A stretch of DNA of 10,431 nt from Chrysochromulina parva (lineage: Eukaryota > Haptophyta > Prymnesiales > Chrysochromulinaceae), in the NCBI GenBank assembly GCA_002887195.1, contig PJAB01002115.1, forward strand, positions 1 to 10,431, given 5' to 3'. Numbering within the stretch: position 1 is the stretch's first letter; each line of letters opens with the position of its first letter. Below the pieces are notes generated by a model. It was not told the DNA's origin. It worked only from the letters and a program-made list of their open reading frames with translations, and did not search any database. The translations under genes and the position numbers were made by a program. Below, piece after piece: positions 1 through 6,475 of the stretch.

Positions 1-243
1 GAGAGCGCGGACGGAAATGTGGCGCCTTTCCTGCATCGGATGCGGGGAATCAGGCGCGATGTTTCGTCACGCTCGGGCCGCCGCGGTCTCACTTTGCGCG
101 GGCAATCGCTCGCGCTCGGGGGACAGAGCGGAGATGAGCGGGGGGGACCGGCCGGGGGCGGGCGCGGGTAGCGCCCGCCCGTCGGGTGTGGTCGGGGCCC
201 CGCGGGACGGAGTTTCCTAAAAGGCGTGCTGCGTCTCCGGGAA
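1..243. other. GC-rich upstream region of the glycosyltransferase gene
   Basis: This stretch is very GC-rich up to about 210 and holds no convincing gene. Short open frames on both strands have no recognisable domain and are rich in Arg, Gly and Pro, as expected by chance at this base composition. An A/T-rich core, CCTAAAAGG, lies at 216-224, about 20 bases before the chosen ATG. It could be a TATA-like or CArG-like element, but its core is one base short of the CArG consensus. An upstream exon encoding a membrane anchor cannot be excluded, but I see none. Confidence 0.3.
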
Positions 244-1269
244 ATGGCAGAGCCCGCGCTCTGGGGTCACGAGACCGTGCCGGTGGCCGCCGCGAGCACG
301 GCAAGAGGTGGCCGAACACTCGTTGTCAGTTCATTTCTTACTGGCGCAGCTGCAGGGCATCAAGGCTCCTTCGGGCGGTCGACAAACCTGCGCAAGCACC
401 TCCAGGCATTCATGGAGCGCTCCCCCGGACTGTGCAACCGCTCCGACCTGCACATAGTTCACGACCAGCCGATCATGGAGAATGTGAGCGATGTCCTCGG
501 TGCTTCGCTCCATTACTATCCTCCAGCTGCATCGATGCCTCCTGCCGACCGCCGGTGGGACCTTTATGACAAACTGCTCTGCGGGATGGCGTGGGACTGC
601 GCGTGGGCCGTCGACCTGACAGACGTCGAGGTGTTACGCCTTCCACGGTGCACAGAGGATGTGCTTCCGGCAGCATCAGTCGCAATTGCCTCGGATTCTT
701 GCAGCCCTGGCGCCAAGGACTGGCTCGCCCGTCTCGTGAAGAGCTCAGGCATTGCACACACGCTCAAGTCCTCGTTCATCTCATTTGCTGGCTACAAGGG
801 CGGCGCAGCACCAACGCACCCGGACGGCCAGAGGTTGTATCGCCTGCCGCTGCTGAATACCGGTGCAGTGGGTGGGCGCCGCACTGCGCTCGAGCCCGCC
901 CTGCGCGCCGTCGCACACCGCATTCGCCGCCACTTTGTGCCTGGAACTCCCCACGTGAGCATAGACATGGTCGTTTGGAATGAGCTGCTGCTGGAGCAGC
1001 GCGAGCACACGATCATTGGCTACCCCCATGGACCAGTCAACCTACCAATGTGGGGACGCCTCTCCTCGCCCTCACCCTTCTGCAGCATCACACACGAGGA
1101 CCCAGCCAAGCCGGGCACCAAGTGCATCGCCGAGTGCCGGGCGCTGTGGGCAAACGCCACTCTCGGGCACTACTGGTTTGCACACAAGCTGCAGCAATGG
1201 TGGGTCCGATTCAACGTCGACGGGCTCGGACCACGCGCAGGACCACACCATCGCAGCTGCTCAGGCTGA
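244..1269 (+). CDS. Putative GT-A-like glycosyltransferase
   Basis: This is probably a nucleotide-sugar-dependent glycosyltransferase. The frame is open from 172, but its first start-like codon is a GTG at 226. I chose the ATG at 244 because it has G at -3 and G at +4, giving 341 residues. The features expected of a GT-A fold appear in order. A beta strand (RTLVVSSF) lies near residue 24. A YDKLL...WAVDLTDV segment at about 108-127 has the place and form of the DxD-type metal and sugar-nucleotide site. LNTGAVGGRR at about 204-213 matches the 'N-S/T-G-xx-G-R' acceptor-loop motif. SIDMVVWNELLL at about 239-250 matches the later conserved Asp/Asn segment. A GHYWFAHKL segment lies near the C-terminus. 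Golgi enzymes of this kind usually carry an N-terminal membrane anchor and none is visible, so an upstream exon may be missing. The sugar and acceptor are unknown. The fold is fairly likely; no exact family is assigned. Confidence 0.62.
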   Translation: MAEPALWGHETVPVAAASTARGGRTLVVSSFLTGAAAGHQGSFGRSTNLRKHLQAFMERSPGLCNRSDLHIVHDQPIMENVSDVLGASLHYYPPAASMPPADRRWDLYDKLLCGMAWDCAWAVDLTDVEVLRLPRCTEDVLPAASVAIASDSCSPGAKDWLARLVKSSGIAHTLKSSFISFAGYKGGAAPTHPDGQRLYRLPLLNTGAVGGRRTALEPALRAVAHRIRRHFVPGTPHVSIDMVVWNELLLEQREHTIIGYPHGPVNLPMWGRLSSPSPFCSITHEDPAKPGTKCIAECRALWANATLGHYWFAHKLQQWWVRFNVDGLGPRAGPHHRSCSG

Positions 1270-1307
1270 CGAGACGTAGGCCATTTTCCTCTTTGACTTT
1301 GTATCCT

Positions 1308-1438
1308 CTTCTGATCCGCCAAGGTTCGAACGATTACAAAGCACTATCTGTTACCAATTTATACAGTTACTCTTGTGTTCAACCTTGTAGCTGGTGTTCA
1401 ACCTTGGCGGATCAGAAGTCTACAAGAGTAGCTGTATA
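1308..1438. repeat. Interleaved inverted repeats (A-B-A'-B')
   Basis: Arm A (1308-1326, beginning CTTCTGATCC) is the perfect 19-base reverse complement of A' (1400-1418). After one bulged base (C1327) the pairing continues for four more pairs, GAAC 1328-1331 with GTTC 1396-1399. Arm B (1360-1376, beginning TATACAGTT) is the reverse complement of B' (1422-1438) over 17 bases with one mismatch, which would be a G-U pair in RNA. B lies inside the A/A' loop and B' lies outside it, so the two helices cross, as in an H-type pseudoknot. The element starts about 40 bases after the glycosyltransferase stop, so it would fall in that gene's 3' UTR. It could instead be in the 3' flank of the convergent minus-strand gene. 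No flanking target-site duplication is visible, which argues against a simple MITE. Confidence 0.8.
1375..1406 (+). repeat. 13-base direct repeat inside the inverted-repeat element
   Basis: GTGTTCAACCTTG occurs at 1375-1387 and again at 1394-1406, 19 bases apart. The second copy belongs to arm A'. The first copy could pair with the 3' half of arm A (1320-1331), so it offers an alternative, shorter hairpin. Confidence 0.85.
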
Positions 1439-1625
1439 CAGTACACGACAGTAAGGAACGAGCGTGCACAGATCAGAGCACAGCTGTTGTTTTCGCCATG
1501 CACCGATACGATAGCCCGTACCACGTCATGGTTCAGCACGACGCCACGTGAAGATGTTCGGAAGCATTCCATACCCGGAGCAATATGTTGCGGCTACTGC
1601 ATCCATAGCCGGGTGCGATCTGGGT

Positions 1626-3559
1626 TCAGTTTGCCTTTCGATCGGAGGGCGATGCCGGTTTGCTCGATGGAGCAGCGGATGAGAGGCCACGCGGGGACGC
1701 CTCCGTTCGCTTCAGTTTTGCGATCAGTGTGGATGTGTCGGGCGGTGCGTACATCAACTCAGATTCGCGCCCCGCCTTGCGGTAGATGGCCTCGAGATCG
1801 GCGTGCCTCAGATTGAGGGCAGCGTTCGTCGAGTGGGCCTGCGAAGTGCTGCCCTCGTCCGGTTCGGTGGCCTCGACAGAATCAGCCTTGCGCCTGAAGA
1901 AGGTTGGCCACTCGCGAATGATGAAGATCATCGCGAGAGGTCCGTTGACCCATGTCGACCAAAGCACGAAATTGAGGCCATCTTCGTCCTCGGATCCGAA
2001 GGAGGTAGTCGGTACGTGCCCGAAGGCCGAGGCCGCCGAACGCAGATAGTCGGAGAGCGTGGCGTTGCTGGAGTAGGTGATAGGGCTGCGGAACTCGGCG
2101 CTGAGGGACACCCCTGTGGAGGGAGCACGCAGCTGCGAGAAGAAGACACGTGCGGCGAGGATATGGAGGAGCACCGCGAGTGGCATCACGAAGACGAGGA
2201 TCACTCGAACCACGGTGTCATCTGACTGCGGCGCGGGGTAGAGCCGGCGCAGCAGATTGGTCTCGTCGACGGTGATCGAGATGGTGAGCACGAGGAGGAC
2301 GACCCAATTGAGTAATGGGATCGCCGCGCTGCAGATGTAGCACATCACCACGAACTTGGTCACCAGCTGCAGACGGTCGACAACGTCTGTCGAGACGGAC
2401 ATGGGCAGACGGCATGTCAGTCCACCAAGGCTGGAGGGCAGGCGGCATGTCATTCCACGCAGGCTGGAGTACCAGCGCGCGACGAGAGAGGAGTGGCGAG
2501 ATCGTGGGGAGATCGCGGGGCTCGAGCGCCGCGCCTTACACATGGTGGCACCGTCACCAGCGTATGCGGTGTCCATCTCGGCCTGCGTGAGTGCTGACGG
2601 CGCGATGAACAATCGGCTGACGTTGAGCATCAGCCCCCAGCCCTGGATGAGGCACGTGATCACAAACAGGTCCACGAACATGCCGTTGACCAGCATGAAG
2701 CCGCCCGTAATGTACCAGTCACGGTTAAAAGAGCCCGCGGTATCGATGGCAAATGAGCCAGATCCCGCTGGTCTAGCGCAACGACCACCGCCATCGCAGC
2801 AGATGCATCGTTCGCCGATGAGCCGATCGAGAGTGCACTCTCGATGGCTCGTTGTACGGGCGCACCAGCAAGGTCGCGGGGCAGATTCAAGATCATGACG
2901 CCAAAATCTGCAGGTGTCACCTGCTTCTGCTCCACGCGACGCACGTCTGAGTCGAGCGCCGCCTTTGCCCAGTAAAGGAAGACAGTCATCAAGAATGTGA
3001 TGAGTAGCTCGGTTGCGCCATAAGACGGCGAGACCACATCAGCATTGCCAAGCGATGTTCCGGTGAAGAGCCAGGTGGCGACGTTTATCTGCTTGTTCGC
3101 CAGCTCCTCGCCGTACCCATTGGCGACGAGCGAGGACACGGAGAGCAGCGCAAGCAGCAAAAAAAAGAATCTCGACCGATGTAGGTGGGCGATGTAAGAG
3201 TGCACACCCAGCCCGAGAAACTCAAAGTCTTGCAGCCGCGGATCATGTCCCCTTCTGTAAAGCGGGCTTTCGACCATGGCAATGCCTGTTTCCGGGTCCT
3301 TTGGCAGGCGTTTGGCTAGCGACTCGATGGCTCTCGTCATCGATGGCGGACCTGGCTCGCATTCGGGTTCACCCCAAAGTGGCAACGCTTTGTTTGCGCC
3401 CGTCGGCATCACAAGCACGGCCTTTCGTATGTCCTCTCGCGAATTTGGGAAAGAGGCCGCATGTGTGAGAGGGAGCACTTTTTGTGGGGGCACGCCTAAC
3501 GTTACATGCATGCATCGTGTTGGTTTCTGCAACCCGAGCGGTGTGTTTACATTGCACAT
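1626..3559 (-). CDS. OSCA/CSC1/TMEM63-like membrane protein, frame-interrupted
   Basis: This is a multi-pass membrane protein distantly like the OSCA/CSC1/TMEM63 mechanosensitive cation channels. From the ATG at 3559 it has a basic N-terminal region, then FLGLGVHSYI leading into TM1 (residues 130-147), and TM2 (183-200). A cytosolic segment VTPADFGVMILNLPRD (214-229) follows, resembling the RRM-like loop of CSC1. After a frame change come FNRDWYITGGFM and a TM segment. The text TQAEMDTAY and, past an intron, YICSAAIPLLNW, DETNLL and a PLAVLLHI helix recall the 'YS..PL...K.NLL' core of the family. About seven TM segments are visible and the tail is polar. Two open frames (3559-2660 and 2696-1626) overlap out of frame; removing introns at 2387-2539 and near 2768-2865 would give 560 residues in one frame. 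Family members are usually over 700 residues, so it may be truncated or a decaying gene. Later starts (Met17, 51, 74, 95) are possible. Confidence 0.55.
2387..2539 (-). other. Predicted intron, 153 nt, containing a tandem repeat
   Basis: On the minus strand the donor is GTAAGG (2539 downward) and the acceptor is CTCGACAG (ending 2387). The length is a multiple of three with no stop, so the frame stays open if it is retained. The translated interior is Arg/Ser-rich and soluble-looking, between two parts that resemble the membrane-protein family. Removal joins ...DGATM to VVDRLQLV through one Tyr codon. That restores what I recall as the usual spacing between the TQ-E segment and the next TM helix. 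The match to that spacing is from memory. Confidence 0.65.
2404..2469. repeat. 33-base tandem repeat, two copies
   Basis: Copy 1 (2404-2436) and copy 2 (2437-2469) both begin GGCAG and end GGCTGGAG, with 4 differences in 33 bases. The repeat lies wholly inside the predicted intron. Because 33 is a multiple of three, it would encode an 11-residue repeat if translated on the minus strand (SSLRGMTCRLP, SSLGGLTCRLP). Confidence 0.9.
2768..2865 (-). other. Frame-change zone: second intron or frameshift
   Basis: The 5' part of the channel-like gene and its downstream part lie in different frames. The downstream frame makes good sense well before its first ATG, reading GSFAIDTAGSFNRDWYITGG, so the switch lies upstream of about 2766. 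A GT-AG intron of 98 nt (donor GTGCGC at 2865, acceptor GACCAG ending 2768) or of 71 nt (donor GTGCAC at 2838, same acceptor) would join the frames. The acceptor has a poor pyrimidine tract. However, the first frame still reads AVVVALDQRD just before the switch, which resembles the expected strand of an RRM-like loop. A one-base indel is therefore an equal candidate. Confidence 0.45.
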
Positions 3560-3633
3560 CGTTCGCCGCGCGCGCGGCGCGTGCTGTGTGTGTGAGGAAA
3601 GCGAATGCCGATCGACTTACGATCGACTAAGCG
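3560..3633. promoter_or_regulatory. Short divergent promoter region
   Basis: Only about 75 bases separate the ATG of the minus-strand channel-like gene from the ATG chosen for the plus-strand methyltransferase. The region must hold elements for both unless the real starts lie further inside the genes. It contains an alternating GCGCGCGCGGCGCG tract near 3568, a TGTGTGTG run, and the start of a CGATCG-containing repeat. No clear TATA box is visible. Confidence 0.35.
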
Positions 3634-3663
3634 ATGCCGATCGACTTCTTTGCGATGCCGATG
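3605..3663 (+). repeat. ATGCCGATCGACTT repeats at the methyltransferase start
   Basis: ATGCCGATCGACTT occurs at 3605-3618 and 3634-3647, with a partial copy, ATGCCGATG, at 3655-3663. A further CGATCGACT lies at 3620-3628. The palindrome CGATCG is present at 3609-3614, 3620-3625 and 3638-3643. Two repeat copies begin with ATG. The ATG at 3605 is out of frame with the 3634 start. Confidence 0.85.
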
Positions 3664-4806
3664 CACATGGTGATGCCGCACCAAGCCGCCACTACGTGCA
3701 GCGCGACCTCCTTCAAGGACGCGTGTCCCTCGGCGTTCCTACCTCTCCGCCGGGTGTGGGACGAGCTGAATGCGACGTTCCCATCGGCGATGTCTCACTA
3801 TGTGCAGAACGTTGGTGCACGTGATGGTTTTGTGGACGATCCACTGTATTCGCTCATTTCGGAGCGCGGCGTCACCGGACTGGCCATGGAGCCCGACGCC
3901 AAGCAGTTCCAAGCGCTCAAGAAGAACATGGCACCATTCCCTGGCATGAGCCTGGTTAATCTGCCAATCTCGCCGTCGAACGCAGGTGAGGTACTTGCAT
4001 TTCCGCTCAAGGTTCAGGGGCGATCGATGGACATCTTCAAGCTCGACATCGATGGTTGTGAATGCCACATCCTCGAGAGGTTGCTTGCACTTGGCGAGTC
4101 AGTCTGGAGCCATCCCAAGATCATTCAGATCGAACTCAACCATCTGCTGCCGCCTCCTATCGCATACAGGGACATGTGTGCGCGTGATGCACCGGGACGC
4201 TCAGCTGTTCCTTATGAGGCCAACCTCGACGTTTGGGGTTGCTCCATGCAAGCAGCCTATGACGTCGTTCGGCCACGTGGCTATCGGCTCTTGCAGTATG
4301 ACTGGCCAGACGCGGTCTTCATTCACTCCCGATTCATCGGCTCTTTCATTCACGTGCCGTGGCTCGACCCGGAGAGCATGCTCGCCGCGTACTGGAATGG
4401 CAGGGCATGGGCGGACGAGCATTATCGCCGGATACGCATGCACCAAACGGATAGAGCATGGGTGCAGCATATGATGCAAACGTCACTCTCTTCCGCGACA
4501 CACCCGGAGCGGTGGCTGCGCAATGTGCTGCTCGATCGATGGAATAGCTCGTGGAGGAAGCGCCCTCTGTGGCTGGAGGCTGGCATCAGTGGGACAGGCT
4601 TCTCTGTTCGCGTCGAGTGCGATGACACCTCCAAAGCGACACAGCTATACCGTGGATATGTCCCGTACGTGCCATTGGCATTTCTCAAGGCCGGCCAGCA
4701 TGATGAGTGCAGTCTCAACGGCGGTGCCGGGCTCAAGCTCACGTGGCAGCGAGGGAACGCCGGGCCCGACAACCAAGGCAGGGACAACCAGAACCGCAAC
4801 ACATGA
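3634..4806 (+). CDS. FkbM-type SAM-dependent methyltransferase
   Basis: This 390-residue protein has the FkbM methyltransferase fold, a SAM-dependent family that typically O-methylates sugars or other small hydroxylated groups. Motif I is HYVQNVGARDGFVDDP (55-70), with the GARDG loop for SAM. The acidic residue binding the ribose is in LAMEPD (83-88). The family signature DIFKLDIDGCECHIL (133-147) is very clear and is followed by KIIQIELNH (162-170). About 200 residues after the core are not typical: they are rich in Trp, Tyr and Arg and hold several Cys, with no domain that I recognise. The first 17 residues are Met-rich because the start overlaps a DNA repeat; ATGs at 3655, 3661 and 3670 are in frame and any could be used. 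No signal peptide or anchor is evident. It is divergent from the channel-like gene. The substrate is unknown. Confidence 0.8.
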   Translation: MPIDFFAMPMHMVMPHQAATTCSATSFKDACPSAFLPLRRVWDELNATFPSAMSHYVQNVGARDGFVDDPLYSLISERGVTGLAMEPDAKQFQALKKNMAPFPGMSLVNLPISPSNAGEVLAFPLKVQGRSMDIFKLDIDGCECHILERLLALGESVWSHPKIIQIELNHLLPPPIAYRDMCARDAPGRSAVPYEANLDVWGCSMQAAYDVVRPRGYRLLQYDWPDAVFIHSRFIGSFIHVPWLDPESMLAAYWNGRAWADEHYRRIRMHQTDRAWVQHMMQTSLSSATHPERWLRNVLLDRWNSSWRKRPLWLEAGISGTGFSVRVECDDTSKATQLYRGYVPYVPLAFLKAGQHDECSLNGGAGLKLTWQRGNAGPDNQGRDNQNRNT

Positions 4807-4916
4807 CCAGAAGATGCGTATAAGATGCGTACTCCGAGTGCCGTTCCCCGTGTGTCCCGTGTGTGTCCCGGCTCCCCCCGGTGTCTTTGAGAATTGCCGT
4901 CTGTTCTGTGTTCTGA

Positions 4917-4960
4917 CTCGAGACTAAACTCGAGACCGGACCTCGATAGGACCTCGAGAC
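4917..4960 (+). repeat. Three CTCGAGAC repeats
   Basis: CTCGAGAC is found at 4917-4924, 4929-4936 and 4953-4960, with a related CCTCGATAG at 4941-4949. It sits about 110-155 bases after the methyltransferase stop. ACTAG/CTAGT (4959-4972) forms a small dyad next to it. Function is unknown. Confidence 0.8.
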
Positions 4961-5101
4961 TAGTGGTCTAGTGCGGCTTTAGAGCCCACATTTGGGTACT
5001 TTTGTACTCATGTGTAGAGCCGCGACGTTGTCGAGTGTACTCTGTACACAAAAATCCCCGACGCGCGGGCATTATGCATTCCGCCCACAATGCATGCAGC
5101 T

Positions 5102-5111
5102 CCATAAATGG
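5102..5111 (+). promoter_or_regulatory. CArG-box-like motif
   Basis: CCATAAATGG matches the CC(A/T)6GG consensus bound by MADS-domain/SRF-type factors. It lies 131 bases before the ATG at 5243. It could also serve as a TATA-like element. One ten-base match can occur by chance, so this is only a candidate. Confidence 0.3.
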
Positions 5112-5242
5112 GCATAACGGTCGATGAGGATGAAGAGCGATCGTCGAGGAAATGCGTTTCCTAGGTTTCTTGTTTCGTTACATAAGTACACGTGGAAATG
5201 TGACCTTTTTGCGGTGTTGATGAATTTCTTGGCGGGGCCGCG

Positions 5243-5890
5243 ATGGGGCAATGCGCGACACGCGAGCACAAGCCCCAACAAGGCTCAGACGAATCGATGT
5301 GGCTGCCATTAGGATGCGGACCGCGCTCTGAGGACGACGCTGATGTGCCGACTGATTTCTCTGGACGGTGTGTACAGGGCCGCCTCGTCCATCTCTCCGC
5401 ACAAGTGCCCAACTTCTACGTCGGCCGGTGGTCCGAGTCAGCCAACATGATATGCTTGACGATCGGGGCCGACGGTGAGTTTGTTTACCAGTTTGGCACA
5501 ATATCGACACGCAAGGTTGTTCGCGGATGGCGGGAGCCGCCCCATGTCTCGCGGCTGGTTTGGAGCATCTTCGGCTCGGCGGGCGAGTACAAATTGGAGA
5601 GAGTTTCGGAAGATGCCATCTACCTCGACGGGGTCATCCCGCTATTCCGTGATAAGCAATGGGAAGAAGAGCTGCTGAACAGGAGCCAAAAGCTCTATAG
5701 CCCGCAGAGATCGCCGACATCGCCCAAGTTGTCCAATCCAAGTATCCCCAGCTGGATGCAGGGGCGCAGCGGCAACAGTGACAGGCGGGCGGCAAAACAA
5801 AGGCAAGCGATCTCACTTTACAACGACATTTCATCGAAGGAGCACTCGATGCCAGGCAATATGCGCTTCCCAAACTTGGATGATGATTAG
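5243..5890 (+). CDS. Putative N-myristoylated/palmitoylated protein of unknown function
   Basis: This 215-residue protein begins MGQCATRE. Gly2 and Thr6 fit the N-myristoylation consensus and Cys4 is a likely palmitoylation site, so the protein is probably held on the cytosolic face of a membrane. The ATG has G at -3 and G at +4, which supports this start. After a polar linker, residues about 38-137 form a beta-rich domain: FSGRCVQGRLVHL, NFYVGRW, ICLTIGADGEFVYQF, VWSIFGSAGEYKLERV and IYLDGVIPLFRD. This 'GRW...I.ADG.F.Y...' pattern resembles small beta domains found in algal proteins whose function I do not know. The last 75 residues are Ser/Pro/Arg-rich and look disordered, ending in an acidic NLDDD. 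No catalytic motif is seen. It could be a membrane-tethered adaptor or ligand-binding protein; that is inference. Confidence 0.68.
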   Translation: MGQCATREHKPQQGSDESMWLPLGCGPRSEDDADVPTDFSGRCVQGRLVHLSAQVPNFYVGRWSESANMICLTIGADGEFVYQFGTISTRKVVRGWREPPHVSRLVWSIFGSAGEYKLERVSEDAIYLDGVIPLFRDKQWEEELLNRSQKLYSPQRSPTSPKLSNPSIPSWMQGRSGNSDRRAAKQRQAISLYNDISSKEHSMPGNMRFPNLDDD

Positions 5891-6475
5891 TGAATGACAG
5901 GTTTGGCGCAAATTCTATAGACACGTCTTTGCAAATTTGCAGCTCGGCAGTTTGAAGATGACTCGAATTGCATGACACGCTTCGGCTGTAACCTTAGGCG
6001 CATTGCGAGTTTGCGACGGCTCTCTGCGGGTCGGGGGGCGCCGCACGCCGCAGGCTGGGCCGCCGCTCCTCCGTGGCCGCACCCGCATCAAGTGCGAGTC
6101 GTGGTTGCAGTGGGCTCCGGCTTGATGCGCGTACCGGAGAGCGGAGTTGGCTCGCCGTTCCGCTCGGCCACCTCGGCCTGCCTGGCGGTCTGTCTGTGTC
6201 GCTGGTGTTGGTGGTGGGTCCCTGAATCCCAGGCGTTGCGATACCGCATGGTATCCGGTTCGGTGTCGTCGCTCTGCGGTGGTGTCTGCTCGCAGGGGTC
6301 TACTGGGGTGCTTGTCTTTTCGGTATCCGGCCGCAGCCACGCGCCGCACGGAGGCGCACATCAAGACACCGCACGCTTTCAAACGAAGCCAAAGCGAAGC
6401 CTCACCGAGGGGCTATTCGGCTATACAAGTTACAACCGCCGCCGCGCCGTGTGTAAAGCAAATCAGCAACTTACG
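5891..6475. other. Convergent intergenic region
   Basis: This 585-base gap lies between the stops of the acylated-protein gene (+) and the cupin gene (-). The long open frames across it on both strands are Arg/Ser/Cys-rich with no recognisable domain and appear to be chance frames in GC-rich DNA. A 9-base inverted repeat, CGCATCAAG (6084-6092) with CTTGATGCG (6121-6129), could form a hairpin with a 28-base loop. GGTATCCGG occurs twice, near 6250 and 6320. I see no gene or RNA here. Confidence 0.5.

Larger units (their letters stand above)
1270..1625. other. Convergent intergenic region
   Basis: This 356-base gap separates the stop codons of the glycosyltransferase (+) and the channel-like gene (-), so it should hold both 3' UTRs. 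It is clearly less GC-rich than the genes. Apart from the interleaved inverted repeats at 1308-1438 I see no coding potential. The open frames here have no recognisable domain and change character across the repeats. Confidence 0.5.
4807..5242 (+). other. Intergenic region between the methyltransferase and acylated-protein genes
   Basis: These 436 bases separate two genes on the same strand, so they should hold the 3' UTR of one and the promoter of the next. I see no coding sequence. Small repeats are present. AAGATGCGTA occurs at 4811-4820 and 4822-4831. A CCCGTGTGTCCC-like unit recurs around 4845-4870. CTCGAGAC occurs three times at 4917-4960. A short hairpin, AGGAAA/TTTCCT, lies at 5147-5162. 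A CArG-type motif is at 5102-5111. Confidence 0.5.

Noticed and set aside
226..243. GTG start for the glycosyltransferase
   Set aside because: The window appears eukaryotic nuclear, and an ATG in good Kozak context lies 18 bases downstream.
1323..1333. GGTTCGAACGA as a tRNA B-box (tRNA gene or tRNA-derived SINE)
   Set aside because: No A-box, acceptor stem or cloverleaf is found upstream; the sequence is explained by arm A of the inverted repeat.
1308..1418. A/A' repeat as terminal inverted repeats of a MITE
   Set aside because: No target-site duplication is visible at the ends, and the second repeat pair crosses the supposed boundary.
2772..2787. A 16-base GTGG...CTAG micro-intron in the channel-like gene
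   Set aside because: It is far too short for normal splicing, and removing it leads into the wrong frame and an early stop.
244..4806. Glycosyltransferase plus FkbM methyltransferase as a glycan biosynthesis cluster
   Set aside because: An unrelated opposite-strand gene lies between them and no other pathway gene is present; two genes are not enough to claim a cluster.
5915..6382. 155-residue minus-strand open frame
   Set aside because: It is Arg-rich and domain-free, and competes with an equally long frame on the plus strand, as expected in GC-rich intergenic DNA.
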